Shown here piece by piece: positions 25,501 to 36,251 of a DNA stretch of 64,000 nucleotides. The DNA is taken from positions 64,884,929 to 64,948,928 of the forward strand of contig CM049312.1 in assembly GCA_026874595.1 (NCBI GenBank), read 5' to 3'. Under the pieces are notes generated by a model that was given only the letters and a program-made list of their open reading frames with translations, searched no databases and had not been told where the DNA came from. This stretch comes from Sipunculus nudus (Eukaryota; Annelida; Sipuncula; Golfingiida; Sipunculidae). The stretch's first letter is position 1. Each line of letters begins with the position of its first letter. Both the position numbers and the translations under genes were made by a program.

Positions 25501-26914
25501 ATCCTATTCCTTACCTTGCCGGATGATCTGTAGTCACCCCTGTGCCATACACCAATCACACCCAGCAGTACGATCTTTACAGAGAAAGAAACAGGTACAT
25601 GAAAAATGCTAGAAAATAATGAACGAATGACCGGCTTCTGGAGTCTAGGGGTAAAGCACATGGCCCAAAGTTAAGAGATCGTGAGTTCGAATCTCAGCCG
25701 GGGAGGGGTGACGTTTTTCACGGTCGGCCGAAACCCAAGGTTAGCGCTCTGCAGGATTGAATTTTCCCGTGTGTTACAACAGCTATTATTTTGAAAACAC
25801 AATATTATTTACAAATAATTTAAAGACGAACTTCCTATTAAAGATCACATATTAATTTTACGGTAGCCCTTCTGATTTTGTTGAAAGGCTAAATCTTGTT
25901 ATAAAAAACGCTGTTTAGCCTACTTATAATTCACGATTTTAAATAGCATTTATTGGGCCTATAATGCCGGTGTTCTCCCGCCTATAGTCGTATACTCTTA
26001 TACTTAAATGTTAGCTGTTGAGGTTTTTCTTCACAACAAACCGTCCCAGACGGCGTATTTTAATTTGACCATAAAGGCTGAAACATAAATGTGCGTGTTC
26101 CAGGGATGGCGTAATAATAATATGTAATAGTAACGGAAAATTACAGGTTTATCAACTGAAAAATCTGCATGATGCACATGACATTTCCTTTTATTAGATA
26201 ATAGGCATTTACAATGCAATAGTATTAATGTCTAGTCTTTCTGGAGTCTGTTGTTGCAGAAATTGTTTTTCTCAAAATGTTACGCCTTTTACGGGTAATA
26301 ACTTAGACCCATTATTATAAATCCAACATAACAATTCCTTCAATTTGCATGAAACAGATATTACTTTATTAACTGTCATAACATTATCCGCAATTTAAGA
26401 TTGAAGGTTATTAATCATGCAGTAGAAGTAAAGTTCATTATCTTACCAAAAGTCCGGCCCAGAATCTGCAGAAATAGTGTGTGTCCATGCACAAAATCGC
26501 ATTTGGTATCCCGATAAGAAGTAGCAGGGCGCCACTGAGTAAGAAGAACCCTCCCCACGGCGTTTCACCGGCAAGTCTTCGGACTTCTTCGTCAGGCAGA
26601 AGACCTCGGAAATCTCCATCAGAGGGGTATCGGGGGTCGTTCCGATAATATCCGTTCCCGTTCCCATTCCTGTAGTTGTCCCCATTACCGTTCCTCTGGG
26701 GGTACTGGTCGCTCGGGTATCGATGAAGTTCGGGTTTTCTGGGTTTATAATCCGGGCTTCGTTGTCGTCTGTACTCCCTGTCACGGTCGTAACTTCGGAA
26801 GTCATCGTAACGACGGTCGGCATTTCTCGGAAATGTAAAATCCTGAACGTCGTCGCTCAACCTGCCGTCTCTTGTATACTGTACGCCTCTATTACCGTAC
26901 CTGTACCCGGCCAT
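18786..26914 (-). CDS. Eight-helix membrane protein with two MS4A/TMEM212-like tetraspan units, 488 aa (8 coding exons)
   Basis: Spliced CDS: 26914..26447, 25574..25515, 25040..24880, 23671..23518, 22756..22592, 21868..21809, 20793..20679, 19069..18786. All introns are GT-AG and the phases (0,0,2,0,0,0,1) join into 1467 nt without a stop. An in-frame TGA precedes the ATG. Residues 1-115 are polar and probably disordered, rich in Tyr, Arg, Asp and Asn. Helices lie near residues 119-141, 148-167, 178-200, 247-268, 297-315, 329-348, 357-381 and 411-436. Sequons at N215 and N233 fall in the large loop between helices 3 and 4, suggesting it is extracellular. The C-terminal tail repeats KYPYP twice. 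Helices 1-4 and 5-8 look like two copies of one unit, each with a phase-0 intron just after an aromatic-WAG motif. The WGG...WAG helix and KRPD turn recall CD20-like tetraspans. That family link, and any receptor or channel-modulator role, is inference. Confidence 0.8.
19263..19436 (+). mobile_element. hAT-like MITE, GGGGCGGATCC family, copy in an intron
   Basis: Begins AGCGGATCCAGGGGAGGG and contains GGACCCCCTC, a poly-C tract and CTGGGGACCTTCC as in related copies. Its right end is degenerate. It lies in the last intron of the large gene. Confidence 0.5.
20020..20130 (-). mobile_element. hAT-like MITE remnant
   Basis: Shares TTTGGTCTGAAACCC, GGAGGACTCCGGACC and a poly-C tract with the same family, in the opposite orientation. 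Truncated. Confidence 0.35.
20679..20793 (-). CDS. Large membrane gene, coding exon 7 (115 nt)
   Basis: 38 codons plus one base, acceptor TCTTTCTTCCAG and donor GTAGGT. Encodes helix 7 ([19 protein letters not shown]). Same length and phases (0 in, 1 out) as the 61778 exon of the next gene. Confidence 0.8.
21809..21868 (-). CDS. Large membrane gene, coding exon 6 (60 nt, hidden exon)
   Basis: Twenty codons between CATTCTGACTCAG and GTAAGT, phase 0 at both ends. It encodes [20 protein letters not shown], completing helix 6. The next gene's 60-nt exon reads VIIAGFFALCAGKRPD plus four residues, which identifies this one. It could be skipped without a frameshift. Confidence 0.75.
22020..22092. 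repeat. (TA)n microsatellite in the intron before exon 6
   Basis: TA array with TTTA interruptions in the 723-bp intron between exons 5 and 6 of the large gene. Confidence 0.9.
22500..22581. repeat. (TA)n microsatellite next to the exon 5 donor
   Basis: TA array ending about 10 bases from the GTAAAT donor of exon 5; length change here could affect splicing. Confidence 0.9.
22592..22756 (-). CDS. Large membrane gene, coding exon 5
   Basis: 165 nt, phase 0 at both ends, acceptor TTATGTTTTACAG and donor GTAAAT. Encodes helix 5 ([16 protein letters not shown]) and the start of helix 6 ([10 protein letters not shown]). Confidence 0.8.
22989..23198 (+). mobile_element. MITE, TAAGGCC family, internally deleted copy
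   Basis: Left end TAAGGCCAAAAAATAAATAA with ATGGTTCTCAGACACC and right end GTGCCTGAGAACTATAAC with TTTATTTTGGCCTA are inverted repeats. At about 210 bp it has lost much of the interior. It lies in the intron between exons 4 and 5 of the large gene. Confidence 0.7.
23518..23671 (-). CDS. Large membrane gene, coding exon 4
   Basis: 154 nt, phase 2 in and phase 0 out, acceptor GGTTACAG and donor GTAAGA. Encodes the rest of the large loop with sequon N-I-S, then helix 4 ([18 protein letters not shown]). Confidence 0.8.
24182..24217. repeat. Poly-C tract
   Basis: C-rich run broken by single A bases, in the intron between exons 3 and 4. Confidence 0.85.
24295..24835 (+). repeat. Dispersed repeat with GGACGGACGG end
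   Basis: Contains internal direct repeats around GGCGAGATATT and TTAAATATGCATG, and ends ATGGACGGACGGACGGTGGG with ATATATGACAGGCTTATAAT. Short runs of GGAC at the end of AT-rich repeats are frequent in mollusc genomes. It lies in the intron between exons 3 and 4. Confidence 0.55.
24880..25040 (-). CDS. Large membrane gene, coding exon 3
   Basis: 161 nt, phase 0 in and phase 2 out, donor GTGAGC. Encodes helix 3 ([20 protein letters not shown]) and the first part of the large loop with the sequon N-I-T. Confidence 0.8.
25515..25574 (-). CDS. Large membrane gene, coding exon 2 (60 nt)
   Basis: Twenty codons between TTTCTCTGTAAAG and GTAAGG, phase 0 at both ends. It completes helix 2 ([10 protein letters not shown]) and gives the polar turn [10 protein letters not shown]. 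It has the same length and phases as exon 6 and as the 63204 exon of the next gene. Confidence 0.75.
25629..25772 (+). mobile_element. tRNA-derived SINE, 3'-truncated copy
   Basis: GACCGGCTTCTGGAGTCTAG with B-box-like GAGTTCGAATCTC, then TTTTTCACGGTCGGCC and GCGCTCTGCAGG as in the copy at 6437. It stops after about 140 bp. It lies in intron 1 of the large gene, about 55 bp beyond the exon 2 acceptor. Confidence 0.7.
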
Positions 26915-26931
26915 GGTGCTGTCTGGTCAGT
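26447..26931 (-). CDS. Large membrane gene, coding exon 1 (residues 1-156)
   Basis: An acceptor TTTTATTCTTCCAG gives an exon with 17 nt of 5'-UTR before the ATG at 26914. It encodes the disordered N-terminus, helix 1 ([13 protein letters not shown]) and the start of helix 2 (FWAGLL), ending in phase 0 at GTAAGA. An upstream non-coding exon must exist. Confidence 0.8.
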
Positions 26932-27096
26932 CTGGAAGAATAAAACAAAGGTAAAGACGAGACAAGTAGTCAAAGATCACATATATGCCTCCGCCAGGTT
27001 TGTGCTACACAGAATTCAAAGGAATAAAATGTTGTCAAACAGCTGTACAGCTCTGTTAACCATAGAGTATACTCCATAGGGCAGTTGCTTCTTGCA

Positions 27097-27100
<4 letters not shown>

Positions 27101-27180
<80 letters not shown>
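27101..27180. repeat. (TA)n microsatellite
   Basis: About 40 TA dinucleotides abutting the left end of the element at 27181. Confidence 0.95.
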
Positions 27181-27183
<3 letters not shown>

Positions 27184-27479
27184 TGGAAAGGGTATAAACA
27201 GAAAAGTGGTTAACTGCCAGTGGGAACCACTTTTCTGTGACCTATTTATGGAAATCGGAGGTAAAAAAATCCTCATAAGAAAGCCCATGCCATGTCACAT
27301 GGAGGTTATCTGGATCACCATTAGGCTTTTGTTCGGATCATTAATAACTCATTAAATGTAATTAAATGTATGGTCAGGTGATGTGCCTATCGTGCGTCAG
27401 GACAGGAGCCGCTGTGGGAACCACTTTTGGTTCCACTTTGCCAGTGGGAACCACTTTTCTGTGTATACCCTTTCCATCT
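27181..27479. mobile_element. 299-bp inverted-repeat element
   Basis: Left end AGATGGAAAGGGTATAAACA with GAAAAGTGGTT is matched by the right end ACCACTTTTCTGTG, then TATACCCTTTCCATCT. The arms are about 31 bp with one mismatch. TA on both sides could be the target duplication. The block CCAGTGGGAACCACTTTTCT also occurs again near the left end, so nested hairpins are possible. Non-coding; superfamily not assigned. Confidence 0.75.
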
Positions 27480-27513
27480 ATAAAACAATGAACCAGCATG
27501 GCTATTCATACAT

Positions 27514-27515
<2 letters not shown>

Positions 27516-27580
<65 letters not shown>
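27516..27580. repeat. (TA)n microsatellite
   Basis: Second long TA array, about 40 bp to the right of the 27181 element. Confidence 0.95.
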
Positions 27581-27581
<1 letters not shown>

Positions 27582-28079
27582 ATGCTAAAGATTGTGAGCC
27601 ATTTTTCCCCAATTCCATGCTTGCATCAAAGGTTAGCTCTGCGGGCTAGAATAAAGACCCCAAATACAATGAACGGCTCCTGTATATATATATCCAAGAA
27701 GAAACCTATAGGCCTAAACATATGCTGCATTGTAACAATCGTATAAACATGATAACCAATATATGCCAATCAGAACGGAATTGGCGACAAACTTGTTTGT
27801 GTACGTTCACATGTTCCACGGCAGTTAGAAACCATTACATATGTACAACATGTTCCTTACCGCCACGGGCGATACAACAATTTCCTTTTTTTCTAACATG
27901 AATTCCTGCCGTGTGCATGCCAAGTAATATGCGGGGGGGGGGGGGGTCAAGCAGTTTATGGGACCACAATGAGAGAACTATGCCACATAGGCTTTTAATT
28001 TGCCTAACACGGAGCAGTAATAATAATAAATTTGCCCGTACTCGAACACATTAACATATGCATTCCCGTGCTGTGTTTA

Positions 28080-28260
28080 TTAAGAGTGGGGATATCACCA
28101 GCTTATCCAAAGGGGGCCGCAGCAATCTTTTTTTAAGGTTTCAGGCAAAAGTTTGCCCCTCCCCTTTTTCTGGACCTTGGGTCCTTCTTTTGGTTTTGTC
28201 ATTAGTCCTCCCGGGTTGGACTCTCATTTTTCTGAATACTCGACAAGTCCCTGGATATCG
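28080..28260 (+). mobile_element. hAT-like MITE remnant
   Basis: Interior blocks GGACCTTGGGTCCTTC, GGTTTTGTCATTAGTCCTCC and GGTTGGACTC match the copies at 47343 and 58651. The ends are degenerate. Confidence 0.5.
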
Positions 28261-28459
28261 CCTGGTGGCAGACCACGTTAAGAATGTATATTTTGCTTGA
28301 CGGCTGTATCAAAACCGTATCTAGACCACTCCAACCTGCCGACAGACGTTTCTTCCATGTAAATGCTTTAAGCAGAAGTATATACAGGGCCGTACGCTGA
28401 AATAAATCCATATTAGGCACTAACCCGAGGGATCGTTATAATATACATAACATCTCTAA

Positions 28460-28462
<3 letters not shown>

Positions 28463-28546
<84 letters not shown>

Positions 28547-28582
28547 TAGGGAGGGAGGGAGAGAGAGAGAGAAAGAGAATAA
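28463..28582. repeat. Compound (TA)n(GA)n microsatellite
   Basis: About 35 TA dinucleotides followed by a GA/GGGA-rich tract. This is the inverted counterpart of the (CT)n(TA)n loci. Confidence 0.95.
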
Positions 28583-29507
28583 AGAGTAAGCCAGTATACC
28601 CTCAAGGGGGAGAAAATTTTAAATTTTATATATGATATTCCTGGGGAGGGGTAGCTGCTTGCAAGTTTCTAACCAGACATGACATGTTGCTTATGGTCTA
28701 GGTCACAGGGACCAGCCAGTTTTTAAAGTCCTTAAAAGTGACTATAACAGAAAGTTCAGGCTCCAAGCGTGGTTTGTAGCTACAAACACATTTTCTTGTT
28801 TTTACTTATTAGAAACAGTTCACACACAAAGGTAAAGACCCACATTTGTTTATATTTTAAGCTAATTAAATGATTTATTTAAAAGTCTGTGTCCTCACAC
28901 GCACGCCAATATTTTATTTAGAGTGCTTGTAGGCCTCATTAGTGAGAGAACTACATTAAAAATAAGCAAGCAGGAGTACCCTACAGATCTGCAACAGGTG
29001 ACACCAACAAACACAAACCAGTCTAAAGTTTACACTGTTAGGAAGGGTAGCTAGTATTCTTTGGGTGTATACTGGGCGGGGGCGGGCGCGGTCATTCAAG
29101 CACATGGCTGCGCTCTGCCACCAATATTTTCCTCACGCCCGTACAAAACATCTGGTATTTTAGCTTGTTTACATGGTTTGAGCCCCATATCCTTATACAA
29201 CACACTCAAGAGTACTTACAAGAGCTCTCATTAAATATGCCTATATCTCCGATTGTGCAGTCCTCTGAATCGGTACGCAGAGCTACTTAAGTTAAGCACC
29301 TTAAGTTGACCTGAATGAACTTCCCGGTATAAATGTATAATATATATCTAAAAGAATATACACGTACTCTCACTTAGATCTGTCATGTAGTACATGGTAT
29401 GAATTTTGAATAAAAAACGGGTTTGAAAGTTTCACCATTAAATCACTGACTCATGCGCCTTGGACAGCGGTATATCGCCTGACCCCCCTATCCCCCCCAC
29501 ATATAAT

Positions 29508-29539
29508 ATATATATATATATACACGTATATACACAAAC

Positions 29540-29572
<33 letters not shown>

Positions 29573-29740
29573 TATATAAATATATGTATATGCATGTATG
29601 TATACACAAATATATATATACACAATATATATATATATATATATATATATTTATTTATATATATGTATCTATGTATATATATATAAGTATACATATATAT
29701 ACATAGATACATATATATAAATAAATATATATATATATGG
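29508..29740. repeat. TA-rich array containing a long palindrome
   Basis: Irregular TA-rich microsatellite. From 29641 to 29738 it forms a near-perfect inverted repeat centred near 29687. Both arms carry TATTTATTTATATATATGTA and CTATG blocks, and so are more than pure TA. Confidence 0.85.
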
Positions 29741-30393
29741 AATTGGTTGTAAATCAAGTAAGTATTGACCACGTAAATACCCAGCCTGTCGAGTACATCA
29801 CGCTGACAGGGAAAGGTAATGGTCGCATGGTTGAGTCCTGTTCGCTGAACAAGGTTAAATGCTGTTTGCTACTTTCTGACAGGACTTTCAGAATCAGAAC
29901 ATTTTTTTTCTGCATGGATAACAGTTCTTCAATGCATGTTATACATAATCGTTTATTTATTAGATAACGGCAGAAAAACGAACAATCGAATCAATCGATT
30001 AATTAGCAAACCGTAATTATATAATAAATTACATAAATATGTGGTGGTGGTTCTAATTGGTAAAGTTACGAAATTTACATCTACCAATTGCTTTTGACTT
30101 TTTTTGTGTCTTTTTGTGTATTTTTTTGTATTTATAGTCCTATATTAATTTAAACTGATCCCTTTTAAAATTACTGATCTGCTTTTTTACCTGCTTGTCA
30201 ATCAAATAACAAAATGCTTATTCATATAATAATAGCCTTGCTCTTGGCAGTGGCTGAACGTATATACTGATATACATGTATATAAACTCATTAGCGGCCA
30301 GGTCACATGGCGAACACATCGGGTCAAGCTGACGTCAACCATAAGAGGGCACCACCACCACCAATGTCACTTTATAATATGTGTTAAACAAGA

Positions 30394-30530
30394 TCGACTA
30401 TATAAGGGGGGGGGGGGAGGGGTTATCACTGCTTGATGGACCAGCATAAACCGGTGGATTATATATTATTTTGAATGACCTCAGCCCTACTTCATACCGA
30501 GGAGTTCTATTTAGTTTTTTTAATGTATCT

Positions 30531-30586
<56 letters not shown>

Positions 30587-30763
30587 CATGGCATATTGCG
30601 TTAATGCTTCATTGAATGTTACCAGTGTCTTCTGATTTGATAAATGATATTTAAATTATATTCAAAATAGCTTACAACATAATTCATTCAAAATTTATAA
30701 TCCACCGGTTTATGCTGATCCATCAAGCAGTGATTACCCCCCCCCCCCCCGATATATAGTCGA
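30394..30763. mobile_element. Foldback/MITE element with about 75-bp inverted ends
   Basis: Left arm 30394-30474 and right arm 30687-30763 are inverted copies: TCGACTATATA, a G run, then TTATCACTGCTTGATGGACC, AGCATAAACCGGTGGATTAT. The loop contains a (TA)n array. Arms differ by few substitutions and by the G-run length. No coding frame. Confidence 0.8.
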
Positions 30764-30868
30764 AAAAAAAAGAAAAAAGAAAGACTAACACTTTTTTTCA
30801 CTCTAACATTCCTCAGCTTAGCCTCGCACACTAATCTTGACAATTTTAATATTCGATGTACCAGTTTC

Positions 30869-30976
<108 letters not shown>

Positions 30977-31067
30977 CATACATATATGAACTATGACGCG
31001 GAAATAGGGTAGTTAAATATTCGTGGGTAATGGAAAAAGGTGCCCAACCTACGCCCCTTAATCACCT

Positions 31068-31086
31068 CCCCCCCCCCCCCCCCCCA
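31068..31086. repeat. Poly-C tract
   Basis: C run followed by ACACACA. Confidence 0.85.
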
Positions 31087-31829
31087 CACACCCTTGAAAT
31101 TAATTGTCCGGCTAACAATGGACAATGAGGTAAAATGTACCGCACGACGTCCATTCTACAACCTTTCTTAAAAATTACGTTATATATATATGTATATATA
31201 AACATACATAAACACTGGATCAAACCCGTTCAGATTAAAATCGAGTAATAACCCATAATACTAGAAAAGTAAAACATACTACTGTAAAAAAAAAGAAACG
31301 GTCATAATCATCAAATTATTGGTTGCGTCCCCAAGCGGTTTAGGCTCACCTGGCCCCATATATTTATGTGTACACACTTCGTAACAATCGGCCAAGCCAT
31401 TGATATCATATACAATTATAATTTAATATTGTTTTAATTTCTTGTAGAAGGTATAATGTATAAGAATATTTCAAAAAGAGTCAAATGGAAGAAGTTTACA
31501 TACTCTATATTCTGTACATATTTCCATTCAATATATTCATTCTGTCACATTTCTTTATACCTGAGCATAAGCCAAGATAATTCACAGTCACAAATACAAT
31601 CGGAGCCAAGAGTATGCCCGGTCACGTGTTGGGTGGCGTTCTTTGCTAGATCGACCTGGCGAGACCTCAGACCCGTCATGAATTGATTTAACACCATAAT
31701 AGAGTGCAAGAATTCGGTGATGAATAGAAGTTTGTTACTCACGGAACACTCCACCTGCATGGACGCCTATTAAGACGGTGGAGTGGAGCCAGGTCAACTC
31801 AGACCGATGACCAGATATCTGATGAAACC

Positions 31830-31843
31830 TCTCTCTCTCTCTC

Positions 31844-31892
<49 letters not shown>
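31830..31892. repeat. (CT)n microsatellite
   Basis: About 30 CT dinucleotides with one CA interruption. Confidence 0.95.
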
Positions 31893-31893
<1 letters not shown>

Positions 31894-32641
31894 GAGATAA
31901 AAGTGCCACACGACAATATATTAGCCCATATATACACGTCATTTTTAAGATGTGGAATATAATATTTTCTCTCATAACGGTGTTTACATATATTTAACGC
32001 GCCCTGTGTGGCTTTGTGTAAGACCGCACGGATTTAAAAGGTTTACAAAATAAACAAGAAAAAAAGTTGTTCTGTGGTTCAGATCTTATTTGTCCCCCGC
32101 CTGTTGTAGAAGTAGCCCTTCATGAGGTTTGTTAATGCTGCGAGTTTGGTGACCGTGCCTCAAATTCTTTTCAAGTTACAGCTTTAACATCATTTTAGCA
32201 TTATCGCCTCTTTGACCTTGAAAGACGGACGCTCACCATTTCTGTCACAATAAGTGTTTATTAATATGCACGCGTGGCCAGAGTGTCAAACCATGGTACG
32301 TATTATTCCGTCTTTCTGTAATCTTATATAAGGCTTTTATCACACACTATTTCAAACCCCCCTCATATCATAATTTGTTTGCGATTTTTATATTTGATAA
32401 AAATAATAATACATTCAGACTGACGAATTGGGAGGGAGTTACCGGGTAGGGGGAACAGCGGGAAGAACACACCCGCTGGCCACAGACTGCAAAAGTATAC
32501 TGCACAAGTACAGTAATAAAACTTGATGAAAACATGACTGGTATTTTCATGTCTTTTTTAAATTACTTTCATGATATATAATTTTCTAAGCAGATATTTA
32601 GTGTCTGGAATATTTTCCCCTCATTATTTCATGCAAAGTCG

Positions 32642-32673
32642 TGGGGGGGGGGGGGGGGGGGGGTGGGGGGGTG
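32642..32673. repeat. Poly-G tract
   Basis: G run with a T interruption, followed by GTGGCTCCCTGCGGCACCCC and ending near TACGCCCCTGATAT, which resembles an end of a CAGGGGCG-type element. Confidence 0.8.
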
Positions 32674-34126
32674 GCTCCCTGCGGCACCCCCGTAGTTACG
32701 CCCCTGATATATCGGAGAGCGGTCTTCCTTGTGAGGCGAAGATATTAAAGACGAGCTCGGGGCGCGTGGTACCATTGGAGCGAGTCGCCTATTCAACCCA
32801 ATGGAACAGGTATCCGAGTTATCAGACATCATGTGATGAGAATTCTCTGTTTAACTCAACCTTTATATCAATGTCCATAAAGTTAAACCAAAACTTTTTT
32901 ATGCTCTCTTAATCTATATGTGTACATCTGCAGTTCCATTTCGGTTTGGGACAACGTGACAGGGCGGTAGCACTCGCTTCTTCTCATATTATTATTGTAT
33001 CCTTGTGTCACCCAGGCCCGGTGTCTACCGCAACTGCGGGTCCTGGGTGTGTCATCATCCCCATTGCTGGGTCTTTTCACTAAAGAGCCCCCCCCCCCCC
33101 CCACCCTCCCGATAGACGCAATCGTGTGCGAGTTAAAAACTAAAACTTAAAAAAATTATTAAATAAAATTTGTAGCGTTTGAAATTATTAACGAAGACAC
33201 TGAAGAAACGATAAAAATGGCACAGTTATTTACAATACTTTACAAGCAAATATATACATTATGCAAATAACCAAAGGGGGTCAGGCGTTCATGCCCGATA
33301 ATTATTTACCTTACATATATAATTTACAGCAAGCAAGAAACACTGTGCGGTAAACATAAAATATGCATGTATCGAAGAATGCTTAGTGTAATTTTAAATG
33401 AATAATTTATAATTGGAGTCATTAAATTTTGTTTGAAATTTCTTAAACAGGTGGACAGAAAGAGTAGCAGATAATACTGAAGTAGAAGTATTCCAAAAAT
33501 TAAAATCTTTCAAACGAATATTTCTATAAACTGCACATTTGCTGACTGGTCCATAAAGGGTTTTACACTGTCCATAATTATGAAGATTTGTTTTTACGGA
33601 AAATAGACCACTGAATAGAAATAGTAGTAGAATTTTGAAAAAAAATTGCATATGAAAAGGCTTACACAATAGACATAAACCTTTTATTATTCAAGAATGA
33701 TTTATAAATATATCAGATTGTGCATCATTACGTGCTAATTTAATTTTCTTACTACTCTTGTTTTGAGGTCTAATCCTTCTTTTATATATGAAAAGTAAGG
33801 TATGGATATGCAAAACTATTTTACAATGAAACCATGTATGACTTGGGTTACACTATAGATGCTTTACATAAAACTCTCAATCCTCTAAAACTTTTATTAT
33901 GCAACATAGTAATCTATCACTAAGCATACAACCTAACAATCTGGTGTTTATACTTGTTGTAAAGGGGTATTATTAATCAGTATTTTAACGATTCCTTCTA
34001 GTTCTGTCCATTTTTCTAGATTTCTTAGATATATTAAAGTGTGTTTTATTAATATATGAAGACATTCAGATTAACCCACACAACCGATTTATATAACTTA
34101 TTATTTACAGTATGTCAATTTAAGGA

Positions 34127-34655
34127 AATAATCAGTATCAATAGTATGCCTATTCTTTCACTGTATCAGTTCACCTTGCTTTATACAAAAGTTTCCAGGG
34201 AAACCATCCCTGCACATGGTCTCAGTGCCTCCATTTGAGCGGTTTAGCACCTTGTTATGGTTAGTTAGTGTTTTAGTAATGGTTCAAGTGAGTAAACACA
34301 GTCCACGTGTGTCTGTTTAGAATAACAAGGCGGCGTGACCGGAGGTCCGATCCTGCGCATGCGTGACAGATCCAAAATAAAGAGTAGTCCTAACTAGTCC
34401 ATACGCCATACATGGGCCTTCATGTCCTCTGATATATCCCTGCTGGATGGACATTTAGGTCCATGCCGAATGTAAATTCATAAACACCCGCTGTTTATGT
34501 TGACGCCTGTGATCGCGCCCGGTCCATTGTTTTTAACTCCCATGGAGCAAGCCAACGGTTTCAGGACAATATATATTGACAGGTACTAATTTATTTAAAA
34601 GAGAAAACCCTATTTTTTGTGTTAATTCAACATGCTTTATAGGTGTTAAGGCCAC
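34127..34655 (+). repeat. Dispersed repeat family C, copy 1
   Basis: Aligns with 41345-41822 over several blocks: CTTTATACAAAAGTTTCC, ACCATCCCTGCACA, TGACCGGAGGTCCGAT, GATCGCGCCCGGTCCATTG and TTCAACATGCTTTATAGGTG. It is non-coding and lacks obvious terminal repeats. Confidence 0.7.
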
Positions 34656-34921
34656 TTTAAGCTCTTTCCAAATATATTCGTGGCATCAGTTTGACATTAA
34701 ATATCATGACACACTATCAAAAGCTTTGGTCAAATCTTAAAACACGAAAGATATCATATTGTCATCGTCATGGAGATAATTCATGATCTTATTGACAAGT
34801 CTGATTAGAGATACTTTGATGCCAAGATTCTTCTGAATCCAAACTGGTAATCATACAAAATATTATGTTTCCCAATCAATTTTGATAGTCTCATATACAG
34901 GCGTGTAATTAGAAATAGATA

Positions 34922-35261
34922 TAAGGCAGAAAAAGTCGGGTTCTCAAGCACTTTTTTTAGAAATCAGTGCGCGAGGGCGATTTCTATATTTAAACCTTTT
35001 TTGTATGCTTCGATAAAAAAATCATATGATCAGGAAAAAGCATGATAATAACAGAATTTTATTGCTAAATAGGTAAAAGCACTACATAACAAAAGGAAAT
35101 CTCATAAAAAAATGTATCATTTTGTCTTCTTGAAAGAAATGTCCGAGTGGCTGGAGCTCAAAATTGGTAAGTTTCTATTGAAAATAAAAATAAAAATTTT
35201 TGATGCAGGGTTAAAATTGATGCGCGCGGTGCCCGAGAACCCTACCTTTGTTTTTGCCTAA
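34922..35261 (+). mobile_element. MITE, TAAGGCC family, copy 4
   Basis: Left end TAAGGCAGAAAAAGTCGGGT with TCTCAAGCAC and right end GGTGCCCGAGAACCCTACC with TTTTTGCCTA are inverted repeats. The interior aligns with the copy at 15602 throughout (GAAATGTCCGAGTGGCTGGA, AATTGGTAAGTTTC). Confidence 0.75.
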
Positions 35262-36251
35262 AAGTTGCTTGCATGAAGTGTGTTTTGGACATTATTAATT
35301 TTCGATAAACATTACAATAATTTCTTTTGAATGGCCAAGATCAGATCTTTATTATTACAGGAATTCTTAATTGTTAATAATATGTGGTTTATTTCTCAAG
35401 ATAAACATGTTTATATGTTTATATTTGAAATGGTATGCAATTTTAGGAGTGGTGCACCATGGATGATACATTGGTTTCAGTAGTACGCTGTGGTAATAAT
35501 TTGTGGTTATAAGTAAACTGAATCGACTACCAATATAGTTTAATTAACATGAAAACACGCTTTAGAGGTTTTCCTACGTTGAGACGAAGACTGAGAAAAT
35601 ACCCGATAAATTTAAGAAACAACTGGACATGTTGCTTCCAAGAGACATTAGTCATAATTAACTTGTAATATAAACTCGTAATCCCCCGTGTTGAAAATAT
35701 CATTTCTAATTTTATATTGTTTAATTTAAATTGTAAAATCAACATACTGACAAGTCTTCAATTTGACCGCCACCCGCCTCCGGCAATAGAATTTTAATTT
35801 TTACGTAAAAAATTGCAAAATTTGAGCTTCAACCGCTTAGACATTTCTTTCAAGGAACATATCATAAAATGTTGATATTATTGCGTTATGTTATGATATG
35901 TTTTTTCAAAACAATTTGTTATTTATATGCTATCCCTTGACTATATGAATTTAACTAGATATATGTATATAGTAGGAGACAGTTTGTCACGTCCTGAACT
36001 GACGGAATGTGGGATTGCCGCCAAACGTTTGTACTTCAGCCAAAGGAAAAGCAACAGCTATGGGTATAACTAAATATATGATGCCCCAAAAATTGGGATT
36101 AAATTAGGGAAACTAGAGACAAAAAGGAGAGAACTACGAACATTGATTATTGCTTTATGAAATCTAGTGTATTTAATATAACTGATGTAAATATTTAATT
36201 CTGATAGTATGTCATTTTTCAGATCACTGACACACTTGTCACAGATTACCG

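Noticed and set aside
26443-26823. 126-codon frame overlapping exon 1 of the large gene
   Set aside because: It is the shifted frame of the Tyr/Arg/Asn-rich exon; its Thr-rich composition is a by-product and splicing supports the other frame.
31545-31760. Start exon with GTGAGT donor (MQVECS)
   Set aside because: Plausible donor, but no partner exon and no coding signature; chance donors of this quality are expected.
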